A DNA stretch of 64,000 bases from Eubacterium sp. 1001713B170207_170306_E7 (GTDB lineage Bacteria > Bacillota > Clostridia > Eubacteriales > Eubacteriaceae): NCBI RefSeq assembly GCF_015547515.1, contig NZ_JADMVE010000001.1:62001-126000 (forward strand), written 5' to 3'. Numbering within the stretch: position 1 is the first letter of the stretch; each line of letters starts with the position of its first letter. A model generated the notes under the pieces. That model did no database searches and had not been told where the DNA came from. It was given only the letters and a program-made list of their open reading frames with translations. The position numbers and the translations under genes were made by a program. This document shows positions 54,182 through 63,755 of this stretch, piece by piece.

Positions 54182-55729
54182 TTAAATGGTAAGATTCATT
54201 TTCTGAGGGCTGAAGATGCGGCTGTCCATCAGGTGCAGACTGTCTGAGATACAGGGACTGAAGTCCATATGCGCCAGAATGTCTTTTTCAAGCTCGACGC
54301 CGGGAGCAATCTCGGTGAGAGTCATTCCCTTGTCTGTCAGTTCAAAGACGGCGCGTTCAGTAATATAGAGCACCTTTTGGTTCTGGGCGTAGGCGTATCT
54401 GCCGTTAAAGGTGACCTGCTCAACATCACGCAGGAACTTTTTGCTTTTCCCCTCAGAGCGGATGGACAGGCACCCCTTTTCCACAGAGACCTTCAGTCCT
54501 CCGGCCGTAAAGGTGCCACAGTAGACGACCTTCCGTGCGTTTTGGGAAATGTTGATAAAGCCGCCGCAGCCAGCCAGACGCGGACCGAATTTACTGACAT
54601 TGACGTTGCCTCTGGAATCCGTCTGTGCCAGACCAAGGAAGGTAATGTCCAAACCTCCGCCGTCGTAGAAATCAAATTGAGAGGGCTGGCTGAGAATGCA
54701 CTCGGGATTGAGGGCTGCTCCAAAGCTGGCGCCGCTGGCTGGAATGCCGCCGATTGGACCGGATTCCACAGTCTGGTGGACATCCTGAACCAGCCCTTCC
54801 TCGGCCGCCACATTGGCTACGCCCTCAGGCATGCCGATCCCCAGATTGATAACCGCGTCAGGCTCGAGCTCCATAGCGGCCCGCCGGGCAATGATCTTGC
54901 GTTCATTGAGAGGCAGGGGTGCAAGGCGGTTGATGGGGACCTTTATTTCCCCACTGTAGCTTGGGTTATACGCTTCGCCGAAGGTCTGCATCTGGTTTTC
55001 AGATTTGGAGACGACAATGGCGTCCACATAGATACCGGGAATTTCGACATTTTGCGGGTTAAGGGTGTTGTCCTCGACAATAGCCTCGACTTGAAGGATG
55101 ACCTTACCACCAGAATTTTTGGCAGCCTGGCACATGGGCAGGATTTCGAGGGTGACAGCCTCTTTATCACAGGTGGCATTGCCTTTGGAATCCGCATAAG
55201 TTGCACGGACAATGGCGACATCAATAGGCATGGCTTTGTAGAGAAGCTGCTCCCTGCCACCGATCTCCACAAGCTCGACCAGCTCCTCGGTGGTTTTGGC
55301 GTTGAGACGGCCACCGCACTGCCTTGGGTCGACAAAGGTGTGAAGCCCTACGTGAGTCAGTGTGCCAACCTTGCCAGCGGCAATATCCCTGAACAGGTGG
55401 GTGATAACGCCCTGAGGCAGGTTGTAAGCCTCTATTTTATTTTCGATGGCCAGTTGCTGGAGCCTGGGCACAAGTCCCCAGTGTCCGCCGATACTACGGC
55501 GTACCAGTCCCTCATGACCAAGATGGTTGAGTCCTTTGTCTCGGCTGTCGCCCTGTCCGGCCGCATAGATCAGGGTAAGGTCTTTGGGAGCCTGGCTTTC
55601 CAGAAAAGAATTTTCAATGGCTATGGTGATTTCCTCGGGGTTCATACACCCGACAAAGCCGCCACAGGCAATGGTATCGCCGCTGCTGATCAGTTTGACA
55701 GCCTCACTGGCTGATATTATTTTTGACAT
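54182..55729 (-). CDS. Acyl-CoA:acetate/propionate CoA-transferase (family I, fused alpha-beta)
   Basis: About 515 residues, both CoA-transferase domains in one chain. The catalytic glutamate is E322 in VESGPIGG; the first domain has the GGFVGCMNP substrate-loop motif. Transfers CoA between acetyl-CoA or propionyl-CoA and another short-chain acid. ATG 55729 has AAGGAG 11 nt upstream. A sigma-54 promoter lies 50 bp further upstream. Substrate cannot be named from sequence. Confidence 0.9.
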   Translation of the reverse strand: MSKIISASEAVKLISSGDTIACGGFVGCMNPEEITIAIENSFLESQAPKDLTLIYAAGQGDSRDKGLNHLGHEGLVRRSIGGHWGLVPRLQQLAIENKIEAYNLPQGVITHLFRDIAAGKVGTLTHVGLHTFVDPRQCGGRLNAKTTEELVELVEIGGREQLLYKAMPIDVAIVRATYADSKGNATCDKEAVTLEILPMCQAAKNSGGKVILQVEAIVEDNTLNPQNVEIPGIYVDAIVVSKSENQMQTFGEAYNPSYSGEIKVPINRLAPLPLNERKIIARRAAMELEPDAVINLGIGMPEGVANVAAEEGLVQDVHQTVESGPIGGIPASGASFGAALNPECILSQPSQFDFYDGGGLDITFLGLAQTDSRGNVNVSKFGPRLAGCGGFINISQNARKVVYCGTFTAGGLKVSVEKGCLSIRSEGKSKKFLRDVEQVTFNGRYAYAQNQKVLYITERAVFELTDKGMTLTEIAPGVELEKDILAHMDFSPCISDSLHLMDSRIFSPQKMNLTI

Positions 55730-55778
55730 GATCGATAACACTCCTTTTATGTTTGATTCTTATTGCTTAATTAGTAAC

Positions 55779-55793
55779 GCAAGAATTGTGCCA
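55779..55793 (-). promoter_or_regulatory. Sigma-54 (-24/-12) promoter of the CoA-transferase operon
   Basis: On the minus strand TGGCACAATTCTTGC: GG and GC separated by 10 bp, as the -24/-12 consensus TGGCAC-N5-TTGC requires. Transcription would start near 55767, about 38 nt before the start codon. Confidence 0.85.
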
Positions 55794-55904
55794 GATTTCA
55801 AGAGGTGAGGAGGGCATCTAGGGGGTGTAAATAGGTAAAAGAAGGAGAAATAGACTTGAAATTGTATGAAAAACTGACAGCTTTTGCAGGGCAAAAGAAA
55901 AAAG

Positions 55905-55921
55905 TGTAAGAATTACTTACA
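55905..55921. promoter_or_regulatory. Palindrome 1, probable activator-binding site
   Basis: TGTAAGAATTACTTACA, a perfect inverted repeat with a 5-bp centre, about 120 bp upstream of the -24 element. It is flanked by A and T tracts, so it could also act as the terminator of the regulator gene. Confidence 0.55.
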
Positions 55922-55946
55922 CTTTTTGAATTGAAAATATAAAGTT

Positions 55947-55963
55947 TGTCAGAAATACTGACA
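55947..55963. promoter_or_regulatory. Palindrome 2, probable activator-binding site
   Basis: TGTCAGAAATACTGACA, same architecture as palindrome 1 and matching it at 14 of 17 positions. Centres are 42 bp apart, four helical turns. Confidence 0.6.
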
Positions 55964-55978
55964 AATTTGACGAGAACC

Positions 55979-57355
55979 TTACAGATTGTATTTTTTGATT
56001 TTCTCATAAAGTGTTGTACGGTTCAGCTGGAGAAGCTCTGAGGTTTTGCTTTTGTTGCCTCCGGTCTGGACAAGACATCGGGCTATAAGACTGCGTTCGG
56101 TTTGTTCCAGTGCATCCTTAAGAGGAAGCATATCGCCGGTATCGGAGTCATCAGAGATAAAATGGGGAAGGTGGGCAGGCAGGATGGTATCCTCATTTTC
56201 CATAATATTCAACGCCCGCTCGATGATGTTTTCAAGCTCCCGGACGTTGCCGGGCCAGTCATAGCTCTGGAGAAGCCTGAGAGCACCGGGTGAGAGTCTC
56301 CTTGCCTTTTTTCCGAATTTATAGGCGTATTTATCGATGAAACGGCTGCAGAGAAGCGGAAGATCAGAAAGTCTTTCACGCAGCGGCGGTACCTGAAGGT
56401 TGATGACATTGATTCGGTAAAACAGATCTTCCCGGAAATGGCCTGACGCTACGGCCTCAGGCAAGCTGCGGTTAGTAGCGGTGATGACGCGTACATCAAT
56501 TTTAACCGGCTCGCTGCTGCCGATCCGCTCGATCTCCTGTTCCTGGAGTACCCGCAGGAGCTTAACCTGCATGGAAACAGGCAGCTCGCCGATTTCGTCG
56601 AGAAAGATGGTGCCGCCGGCGGCTACCTGAAATTTACCGATTTTTCCGCCTTTTTCCGCACCGGTAAAAGACCCGCCCTCATAACCAAAAAGCTCAGACT
56701 CCAGAAGCTCCGAGGGAATGGCGCCACAGTTTATTTTGACAAAGGGCTGGCAGGCGCGGGAGCTCTCATGGTGGATAGCATGGGCAAAAAGCTCCTTGCC
56801 TGTGCCACTCTCGCCAGTGATGAGGATGCTTGAATCTGAGTGAGCGGCCTTGCGGGCCAGATCCTTAACAGATATGATAGCCGGGCTGTTCCCAATGATC
56901 GAATCCAGAGTGTATTTTGACTGGTTAGCTTTGTTCAGCTCATTTTTGTAGCCCTGAAGCTCCCGCTCCATGGCGGTGATCTTATGGTTGAGGTTATCAA
57001 GGTCAGTGATGTTGCGGAAGTCAACCTTCCCTACTACGCCAATGATTTTACCGTTTTTGTAAACCGGAATACGTGAGGCGATCATGTAGGAACCGCCGAT
57101 TTTCTGGAGCTGTGCAATCTCTGGCTCACCGGATTCCAACACTATGTGCAGGCGAGTATTTTCGATTACGTCGCTGCAATGCCTGCCGATGATTTCCTGG
57201 TCATTCATATAGCCAAGAAATTTGCAGTAGGGCTCACTGATCATGGTAATGATGCCCTTTTGATTGATGATAACAATGCCGTCATACACAAGATCGATAA
57301 TGGCCTTGATAAGATCGGTATCATGGGATTGTGCCTGGAGATTGATGGATTTCAT
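55979..57355 (-). CDS. Sigma-54-dependent transcriptional activator with PAS sensor
   Basis: 458 residues from ATG 57355 (GGAGG 11 nt upstream). PAS domain about 11-120; coiled-coil linker 125-150; AAA+ domain with Walker A GESGTGKE (181-188), sigma-54 contact loop GSFTGA (228-233) and Walker B FLDEIGE; C-terminal Fis-type HTH (NKSKTSELLQLNRTTLYEKI). It should bind upstream sites and drive open-complex formation by sigma-54 polymerase. It lies immediately upstream of the CoA-transferase operon. The PAS ligand is unknown. Confidence 0.93.
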   Translation of the reverse strand: MKSINLQAQSHDTDLIKAIIDLVYDGIVIINQKGIITMISEPYCKFLGYMNDQEIIGRHCSDVIENTRLHIVLESGEPEIAQLQKIGGSYMIASRIPVYKNGKIIGVVGKVDFRNITDLDNLNHKITAMERELQGYKNELNKANQSKYTLDSIIGNSPAIISVKDLARKAAHSDSSILITGESGTGKELFAHAIHHESSRACQPFVKINCGAIPSELLESELFGYEGGSFTGAEKGGKIGKFQVAAGGTIFLDEIGELPVSMQVKLLRVLQEQEIERIGSSEPVKIDVRVITATNRSLPEAVASGHFREDLFYRINVINLQVPPLRERLSDLPLLCSRFIDKYAYKFGKKARRLSPGALRLLQSYDWPGNVRELENIIERALNIMENEDTILPAHLPHFISDDSDTGDMLPLKDALEQTERSLIARCLVQTGGNKSKTSELLQLNRTTLYEKIKKYNL

Positions 57356-57391
57356 GGAAAGGGCTGCCTCCTTACGTCTTAAAGTGTTTTC

Positions 57392-57420
57392 ATTATATTT
57401 CAGCCAGACTTTAAAGTAAA
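57392..57420 (-). promoter_or_regulatory. Sigma-A promoter of the activator gene
   Basis: On the minus strand TTTACT, 17 bp, TATAAT, about 37 bp before the start codon. Confidence 0.6.
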
Positions 57421-57492
57421 GGGCTAAACCAAAGTTTTGCGATTTATTGATTCTGTTCATGATTACATATTTTGTTTTTACAATAAAAAGGT

Positions 57493-57498
57493 TATAAT
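57493..57498 (+). promoter_or_regulatory. -10 box for the U32 gene
   Basis: TATAAT 42 bp before the start codon, with only a poor -35. Confidence 0.35.
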
Positions 57499-57539
57499 AA
57501 ACCAATGGTTCATACGATAAGATAAAGGAGGCAGGGACA

Positions 57540-59951
57540 ATGTACAAAATACCTGAGTTGCTGGCGCCGGCCGGCACCCTGAAGAGCATCCGTGCGGCCA
57601 TAAACGGCGGGGCAGACGCAGTCTACTTTGGCGGCAAAGCCTTTAACGCCAGACGTAACGCGGGCAATATGGATGAGACGGAAATGTCAGAAGCCGTGGC
57701 GCTGTGCAGGCAGTATGGTATAAAGGTTTATGTGACACTCAACATTCTCATCAAGGACGAAGAATTTGAGGACCTGGTAAATGATCTAAACTTCCTAACA
57801 GGTCTGAGTATTGACGGCCTTATTGTCCAGGATCCGGGGCTGATCTTTCTGCTGCAGAAATATTTTCCAGACTTCAGGCTCCAGACCAGTACCCAGGAAT
57901 CTGTGTACGGCCTGGAGGGCACTCTGTTCTTTGAAAAACTGGGCTTTATGCGGGTGGTGCTTCCAAGGGAAATGCCCTTGGGCGAAGCTGCCATGATCGC
58001 GGAGAATACAGAGGTGGAGGTTAAGCTTTTCTGTCATGGAGCTCTTTGCTACGCCTATTCGGGGCAATGTCTGATGAGCAGCATGATTGGCGGTAGAAGC
58101 GGTAACCGAGGGCTCTGTGCCCAGCCTTGCCGAAAAAAATATGAACTGAGGAACGCGGAGCACCGCCTGATAAAAAAAGGGTACCTTCTGAGTATGAAGG
58201 ACCTGAATATCAGAGATCGTTTAGAACAAGTAGCGGCAGCGGGAATTGATTCGCTCAAGATCGAGGGGCGCATGAAAAGTCCGGAGTACGTGTATGCCGT
58301 GACCCGTGCCTACCGTGATGCCCTGGATGCTGTGGAGGGAAAGGGAAGGACGCCGTCCATCACAGAAAAAGAGCTGGCCCAGGTGTTTAACCGCTCTTTT
58401 ACAAGCGGCCGCCTTTTCTGTGATCTTCAGGTTATTAACGACGTGGTGGGGCGCAACCGTGGGACGCTGGCAGGGCGTGTTATCGGTTGTGAAGGCGGAA
58501 AGATTTTGATCGAGGCTATGCCGGATACGGTGTTTTCGGTGGGCGACGGCCTGTCTTTTGGCGAGGACGCCGAAAAGGGAATGCGTATCGACGCGCTTTT
58601 TGATTTAAAGGGTCGCCCGTTAACCACGGAAAAACCGGGTATAAAGATTAAAGCACCATGTCGATTTAAAGTCGAGACGAACACACCGGTCTACCGCAAT
58701 CATGACGCGCGGCTGACCAGACGGCTGGAGCTTGAAAGCCGGGCTTCGGAACCTGTAGAGCAGCCGCATGTATCCTTCAGGCTGAGATTGTCCCTTGGAC
58801 AACCCACGGAGATTAGCGCAACGGCGGGAACATACACGGTAAATAGGATTTCTCACATTACGCCTACGGCTGCCCAGAAGCTTCCCCTGACCGACGAGGG
58901 TCTGTCCGGGCAGCTTAAGCGGCTGGGTGGTACAGGTTATCAATTTGGCAGTCTGGACGCAGATATTGAGCCGGGAATCTTTTTATCCAAGGGCGAGCTG
59001 AACGCGCTGCGCCGAGAGATTGTGGAAGCTCTGGACACAGAGCGAGCCGAAAAAAAGCCCGTGGGGCCCGCGCCGATAGTCTTTTCCCTCGATCGGGAGC
59101 TGCCCGTCAAACAGGAGGTGCAGAAGCCTCTCCTGTCATTGGAGTCTGCTGCGGCCGAAGATTTTGAGACCCTCTGTGATCTGGCTGTGGATGAGCTGGT
59201 CCTTCCGGTCCGGGACCTCAGCCGACCCCAGGATTGCAGAAAGTCCATTGCCCGGGCCAGAGAATGCGGGAAACGCGTGCTGCTCACCTTTCCGAGGGTC
59301 ATGAACAGTGCAGCATCCGCACGGCTGAAGGCTAATCTAAAGGCTTTCTGCGAGCTGGGGCATGATGGCTTTCTGCTAAAGAATTATGAGGTGCTTAACC
59401 TTTTTCAGGACTTGCCGGTTTACAAGGAGGCCGATCAGTCTTTCAATCTGTTTAACGCCTTGGCGATGAAGCAGCTGAAAGCGTGGAAGGTGGACGGCGG
59501 TGTGCTGTCACCAGAGCTGAGTGCTGCGGAAGCCGCTGAGATGGCAGCGCGTTCAGCGATCTGCTGTGTGTTGCCAGTGTACGGACGGCAGGAGATTATG
59601 GTCAGTGCCAATTGTGTGTATAACTGCGCAGACCGGCAGTGCGGCGGCTGCCAAAGAAATCAGGGATGGGCAGTCCTGACGGACGAGCGGGGAGCATCCT
59701 TCCCGCTGCGCAAGGATTACGATAATACGATACATATCTATAACGGCGATGTGCTTCTTTTAAAAGAGGAGCTGAAGCGTCAGAAATATATTGATAAATG
59801 GCGGATCTACGCCACAGACGAAGCCCCAAGGACGCTGGAGACTGTGGCGGACTACTATCGGAACGCGCTGGATAAGGGCGTTTTCGGCCCACTGCCTGGC
59901 GGCGCCGGGGTCCGTTATACTAAAGGAAATTTCAAACGAGGAGTTAAGTAG
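57540..59951 (+). CDS. U32-family peptidase/RNA hydroxylase-like protein
   Basis: 803 residues. Starts PELLAPAGTLKSIRAAINGGADAVYFGG, the U32 hallmark, and contains the cysteine pattern CHGALCYAYSGQC and GNRGLCAQPCR (about 165-200) that binds an Fe-S cluster in relatives such as RlhA (23S rRNA C2501 hydroxylase). A DUF3656-type middle (about 380-500) and a C-terminal domain with CGGCQ follow. Either proteolysis or RNA hydroxylation is possible; the family is functionally mixed. AAGGAGG before the ATG. Followed closely by mutS2. Confidence 0.88.
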   Translation: MYKIPELLAPAGTLKSIRAAINGGADAVYFGGKAFNARRNAGNMDETEMSEAVALCRQYGIKVYVTLNILIKDEEFEDLVNDLNFLTGLSIDGLIVQDPGLIFLLQKYFPDFRLQTSTQESVYGLEGTLFFEKLGFMRVVLPREMPLGEAAMIAENTEVEVKLFCHGALCYAYSGQCLMSSMIGGRSGNRGLCAQPCRKKYELRNAEHRLIKKGYLLSMKDLNIRDRLEQVAAAGIDSLKIEGRMKSPEYVYAVTRAYRDALDAVEGKGRTPSITEKELAQVFNRSFTSGRLFCDLQVINDVVGRNRGTLAGRVIGCEGGKILIEAMPDTVFSVGDGLSFGEDAEKGMRIDALFDLKGRPLTTEKPGIKIKAPCRFKVETNTPVYRNHDARLTRRLELESRASEPVEQPHVSFRLRLSLGQPTEISATAGTYTVNRISHITPTAAQKLPLTDEGLSGQLKRLGGTGYQFGSLDADIEPGIFLSKGELNALRREIVEALDTERAEKKPVGPAPIVFSLDRELPVKQEVQKPLLSLESAAAEDFETLCDLAVDELVLPVRDLSRPQDCRKSIARARECGKRVLLTFPRVMNSAASARLKANLKAFCELGHDGFLLKNYEVLNLFQDLPVYKEADQSFNLFNALAMKQLKAWKVDGGVLSPELSAAEAAEMAARSAICCVLPVYGRQEIMVSANCVYNCADRQCGGCQRNQGWAVLTDERGASFPLRKDYDNTIHIYNGDVLLLKEELKRQKYIDKWRIYATDEAPRTLETVADYYRNALDKGVFGPLPGGAGVRYTKGNFKRGVK

Positions 59952-59958
59952 CGATAAA

Positions 59959-62328
59959 ATGGACAAACGAAGTCTAAAGGTACTGGAGTACCCTAAAATA
60001 CTGGAAATACTCAAGGGACATTGCGTCAGCGAGGGGGCAAAAGAGCGGGCAGCCGCCCTGGTTCCCTACGAGACGGTCTACGAAGTGGAAAGAGCCCTTG
60101 GCATTACGGGTGAAGCGCTTAATATGATGCTGCGCAACGGACGTCCGCCGCTTTCTGAAATCAAAAACACCAGCGACTATGTGCACCGTGCATCCATCGG
60201 AGCCATGCTCTCCATGAAGGAGTTGCTGGCAGTGGCGTCATTGCTGCGCATTGTCAAAGATATGGAAAACTACTATTACAACGATACCCAGCTCGAAACA
60301 TTGGATCAGCTGAAAAACCTGTTTACCCTGTTGGCTCCCTGTGAGGAGCTGGAGAAAGAGATTAGCCACAAAATTCTGTCAGAGGGTGAGATGGCCGACA
60401 ATGCCTCCCGGGAGCTCTCGCGTATTCGACGGGAGATCAATTTTAAGAATACGCGGATCTCTGACAAGCTCAATGGCATTATCTCCGCGTCGCAGAATGA
60501 AAAATACCTGCAGGAGCGTATCATCACCATCCGCAACAACCGGTATGTGGTGCCGGTCAAGCAGGAATACCGAGGCCAGATACCGGGGATTGTTCTGGAC
60601 CGGTCGGCCAGCGGCGCGACTCTTTATATAGAGCCTTTGGCTGTGGTTGAACTCAACAATGACCTCAAGGTGCTGGCAGCCGAAGAGGAAAAGGAAATTA
60701 TCCGCATTCTTAAAGAGTTGTCGGAAAAGGTTGCGAACTATAAAGAGGAAGTTATCGAGGACTATAACCTGTTGGTGGAGCTGGACTTCCAGTTCGCAAA
60801 AGGTAAATACGGCCTGGCCATTGGCGGTGTACTCACCCATGTGAGCGAGTACGGTAAAATCCGCTTTATTAAGGGCCGTCATCCGCTCATTGACGCCAAG
60901 GTAGTAGTAGCTTCGGATATCTACATGGATGAGGACATCGACACCATGATCATTACCGGGCCCAACACGGGCGGCAAGACTGTGACGCTGAAAACCATCG
61001 GTTTGCTGAATCTCATGGTGCAGTCCGGCCTGTTTATTCCAGTTAAAGAAGGCAGCGGCACCCGGGTATATAAGGACATTTATGCCGACATCGGGGATGA
61101 GCAGAGCATTGAGCAGAGCCTCAGTACCTTCTCCTCCCACATGACCAACATCGTCGACATTATGAAAAACGCGGATGACAACGCCCTCGTACTCTTTGAT
61201 GAGCTGGGTGCAGGCACCGACCCCACCGAGGGTGCGGCCCTTGCAATCTCTATTCTGAATACTCTGCATGAGCGGGGAGTGACCAGTGTGTCCACCACCC
61301 ATTACAGCGAGCTCAAGGAATACGCGCTGGTCACCCGTGGCGTCATCAATGCATCGGTTGAGTTTGACGTGTCCACGCTGCGGCCAACCTTTAGGCTGCT
61401 CATTGGTGTGCCGGGAAAATCCAATGCCTTTGAAATCGCAAGGCGGCTGGGCCTGAATGAGGACATCATCGAAGCCTCGAGGAAGCTCATTGAAAATGAA
61501 GCCATCCGCTTTGAGGAAACCCTGATCAAAATCGAGGAAAAACGGAAAAAGACCGAAGCCGAGCACGAGGAAATCCTGCGCCTGAGACGCCAGATTGAGG
61601 ACATGAAGGCCGAAATGGCGAACGAACGTGACAAAGCCAGAAACACGAGCGCAGAAATAATCGAGCGAGCCCAGGAGGAAGCCAGCGCCATTGTGCGGGA
61701 TACCCGGCAGGAAACAGAAGAAATTTACAAGGAAATCCGCTATATACAGGAAACGACAGCCCAGAGTGTTAAGGACAACAAAAAGCTGGAGGCCCTGCGG
61801 CGAAAGATCAAGGATCAGGAAAAAAATATCTTTGATATGTATAAGATTGCCCGGCCTGAGGAAGATGAGGAGCTGGACATTGAGGATATTAAAATAGGCA
61901 TGCAGGTCCATGTCAAGAGCCTTCATAAGGAGGGCCAGGTGGTTAAAATCATGCCCAAAGATAACAGCGTTATGGTCCAGACCGACAACATGAAGCTGAA
62001 GGTGGGACTGGCGGACCTGACTAAATCCAAAGCCATCGCCAAGCCAAAGGAAAAGAAGGTCAGTTATAAAAGCGCAGACCGCCACACTATGGACACCAAG
62101 CTAGATCTCAGGGGCAAAAACGGTGAGGAATCCCTTTATCTGGTGGATAAGATGATCAGCGACGCAGTGGTTTCCGGAACACACCAGCTGATGATCGTCC
62201 ACGGAAAGGGTACCGGTAAGCTGCGCCAAATTATTCACGCCTATCTTAAAGACAACAGTCTGATCCGGGACTTCCGGCTGGGCGCGCCAAACGAGGGTGG
62301 CTCAGGTGTTACGGTCGTTGACCTCTGA
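59959..62328 (+). CDS. mutS2: MutS2 ATPase/endonuclease
   Basis: About 789 residues from ATG 59959 (MDKRSLKVLEYPKIL); a longer frame upstream overlaps the U32 gene and is not homologous. MutS core and lever (about 1-300), ATPase with GPNTGGKTVTLK, DELGAGTDP and STTHY, coiled coil (500-640), and the C-terminal Smr nuclease domain (about 715-789, LDLRG near its start and HGKGTGKLR). It acts on collided ribosomes or recombination intermediates rather than mismatch repair in studied Firmicutes. 8 bp after the U32 gene. Confidence 0.95.
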   Translation: MDKRSLKVLEYPKILEILKGHCVSEGAKERAAALVPYETVYEVERALGITGEALNMMLRNGRPPLSEIKNTSDYVHRASIGAMLSMKELLAVASLLRIVKDMENYYYNDTQLETLDQLKNLFTLLAPCEELEKEISHKILSEGEMADNASRELSRIRREINFKNTRISDKLNGIISASQNEKYLQERIITIRNNRYVVPVKQEYRGQIPGIVLDRSASGATLYIEPLAVVELNNDLKVLAAEEEKEIIRILKELSEKVANYKEEVIEDYNLLVELDFQFAKGKYGLAIGGVLTHVSEYGKIRFIKGRHPLIDAKVVVASDIYMDEDIDTMIITGPNTGGKTVTLKTIGLLNLMVQSGLFIPVKEGSGTRVYKDIYADIGDEQSIEQSLSTFSSHMTNIVDIMKNADDNALVLFDELGAGTDPTEGAALAISILNTLHERGVTSVSTTHYSELKEYALVTRGVINASVEFDVSTLRPTFRLLIGVPGKSNAFEIARRLGLNEDIIEASRKLIENEAIRFEETLIKIEEKRKKTEAEHEEILRLRRQIEDMKAEMANERDKARNTSAEIIERAQEEASAIVRDTRQETEEIYKEIRYIQETTAQSVKDNKKLEALRRKIKDQEKNIFDMYKIARPEEDEELDIEDIKIGMQVHVKSLHKEGQVVKIMPKDNSVMVQTDNMKLKVGLADLTKSKAIAKPKEKKVSYKSADRHTMDTKLDLRGKNGEESLYLVDKMISDAVVSGTHQLMIVHGKGTGKLRQIIHAYLKDNSLIRDFRLGAPNEGGSGVTVVDL

Positions 62329-62336
62329 TTTGTGGG

Positions 62337-62365
62337 ATGTATTTTTTTAAATACATTAGTATTTT
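62337..62365 (+). terminator. Weak terminator after mutS2
   Basis: ATGTATTT/AAATACAT stem, T-rich loop, followed by TAGTATTTT. A/T-rich, so moderate at best. Confidence 0.45.
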
Positions 62366-62472
62366 AAATGCTTTATCTGTGAAAAAATGTTAGAATAAAA
62401 ACCAATGGGGATGAAAAAAGGCCTGTTTCTTCGGAAAAATCTTTGTTTTTATTAAAGAAAAGTTAACAGAGG

Positions 62473-62501
62473 TTGACAAAATTAGGAAGATTCAGTATAA
62501 T
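62473..62501 (+). promoter_or_regulatory. Promoter of the Fur-family regulator
   Basis: TTGACA, 17 bp, TATAAT. The region just downstream contains ATAATT and AATTAT in inverted orientation (62497-62518), a possible autoregulatory operator. Confidence 0.7.
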
Positions 62502-62537
62502 TAAATCATCAATTATTATCTAGGAGTGGTTCTAAAG

Positions 62538-62957
62538 ATGAATGCAGATTTACAAGAATACAGAGAACGGATTAAGAGTGTGGGTTTGAAAGCAACGCCA
62601 CAGAGAATAAGCGTATTAAAAGTTCTTTCAGAAACGGATGAACATCCCAGCGCTGAGATGCTCATGGATAAACTGAAAAATGAAGGTAGCATCATGTCTG
62701 TTGGAACCATCTATAACATTCTTGAAACGTTCGAGGAAAAAGGATTGATTTTGAAGCTGCACGATCATAACGAGGTTATGCGTTTTGATGCGCGCACGGG
62801 TTTTCACGTTCATATCTTTAACAAGAAAACCAATCAGATTGAAGATTATTTTGACAATGACCTCGAGGTACTTCTGAAGGATTACCTGAAAGATAAGCTT
62901 CCCGAGGACGTTACACTTGATCATTTGGATATTGCTTTGTATTCACAGTCTGCTTAA
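62538..62957 (+). CDS. Fur/PerR-family metal-dependent repressor
   Basis: 139 residues from ATG 62538 (AGGAGTGG upstream). Winged-helix DNA-binding half (about 1-82; GLKATPQRISVLKVL) and C-terminal metal/dimer half. The regulatory metal region is HDHNEVMRFDARTGFHVHIF, rich in His and Asp as in PerR, but the two CxxC structural zinc motifs of most Fur proteins are missing (no cysteine at all). Iron or manganese sensing or peroxide response is inferred. Confidence 0.88.
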   Translation: MNADLQEYRERIKSVGLKATPQRISVLKVLSETDEHPSAEMLMDKLKNEGSIMSVGTIYNILETFEEKGLILKLHDHNEVMRFDARTGFHVHIFNKKTNQIEDYFDNDLEVLLKDYLKDKLPEDVTLDHLDIALYSQSA

Positions 62958-62972
62958 GGCAGACACTGAAAA

Positions 62973-63000
62973 GCCGTCGCGGAAATGCGGCGGTTTTTTA
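62973..63000 (+). terminator. Terminator after the Fur-family gene
   Basis: CCGTCGC/GCGGCGG stem with GGAAAT-type loop, then seven T residues. Confidence 0.8.
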
Positions 63001-63110
63001 TTGGTCTTTTTGTTGGAAGGCATGCGGTTTCATTCAATTTTGGGTCAGGGGCTTTTTATGTTATAATAACAGAAGTATCATGATTCAGGTTATTTAAAAG
63101 GAGTGAAATT

Positions 63111-63755
63111 TTGCTAGAGGAAATTTTAAAATTATATACAGAGCGTGGGTCCTTTTTCTTACAGCTGACCCTTCAGCACCTGCGCATCTCCGGGACGGCT
63201 ATCGCCATTGCGGCGGTAATCGGTCTGGTGCTCGGGGTGGTGGTGAGTGAGCATCCCAAAGCGTCGCCCATTGTTTTGGGCACCACCAACGTCATTTACA
63301 CCATTCCCTCCATTGCTCTTCTTGGGTTTTTGATCCCCTTTACGGGCATTGGTAACACCACAGCCATCATTGCACTGACCGTATATGCCCTGCTGCCGAT
63401 GGTGCGCAACACTGTGACTGGCATCACCGGCATCAGCCCGGCAGTGATTGAGGCGGCCCGTGGTATGGGCAGCACGGATTTTCAGATTCTTTACAAGATC
63501 AAGCTGCCATTGGCTCTGCCCGTTATTCTGACAGGATTCAGGAACATGGTGGTTATGACCATCGCATTGACCGGTATCGCCTCCTTTATCGGCGCCGGCG
63601 GGCTGGGGGTTGCTATTTATCGAGGCATTACCACCAGTAACATGGCCATGACTGTGGCCGGAAGTATTCTTATCGCACTTTTGGCCTTGATCTTAGATTT
63701 TGGGATCGGGCTGATTGTTAAAATAATCAACAGGAAGAGGAGATTGATTGCATGA
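63111..63755 (+). CDS. Osmoprotectant-type ABC transporter permease (OpuCB/OpuBB-like)
   Basis: 214 residues, TTG start with AAAGGAG. Six transmembrane segments and the EAA loop EAARGMGSTDFQILYKIKLPLALP, typical of glycine betaine/choline/carnitine permeases. The substrate cannot be fixed. The binding-protein gene overlaps it by 3 bp; an ATPase gene would lie outside the window. Confidence 0.9.
   Translation: MLEEILKLYTERGSFFLQLTLQHLRISGTAIAIAAVIGLVLGVVVSEHPKASPIVLGTTNVIYTIPSIALLGFLIPFTGIGNTTAIIALTVYALLPMVRNTVTGITGISPAVIEAARGMGSTDFQILYKIKLPLALPVILTGFRNMVVMTIALTGIASFIGAGGLGVAIYRGITTSNMAMTVAGSILIALLALILDFGIGLIVKIINRKRRLIA

Noticed and set aside
54269-55714. Long open plus-strand frame opposite the CoA-transferase gene
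   Set aside because: No ribosome binding site, no recognisable domain, and its codons mirror the strong GC bias of the real minus-strand gene.
55905-55963. Both palindromes as simple terminators of the activator gene
   Set aside because: The first has flanking A/T tracts and may double as a terminator, but the second lacks a T tract and the two share a base pattern and helical spacing better explained as activator sites. Not fully excluded.
60379-62085. Long open minus-strand frame opposite mutS2
   Set aside because: Pure antisense shadow of a well-defined gene; composition (many Phe, Leu, His) is typical of such shadows.
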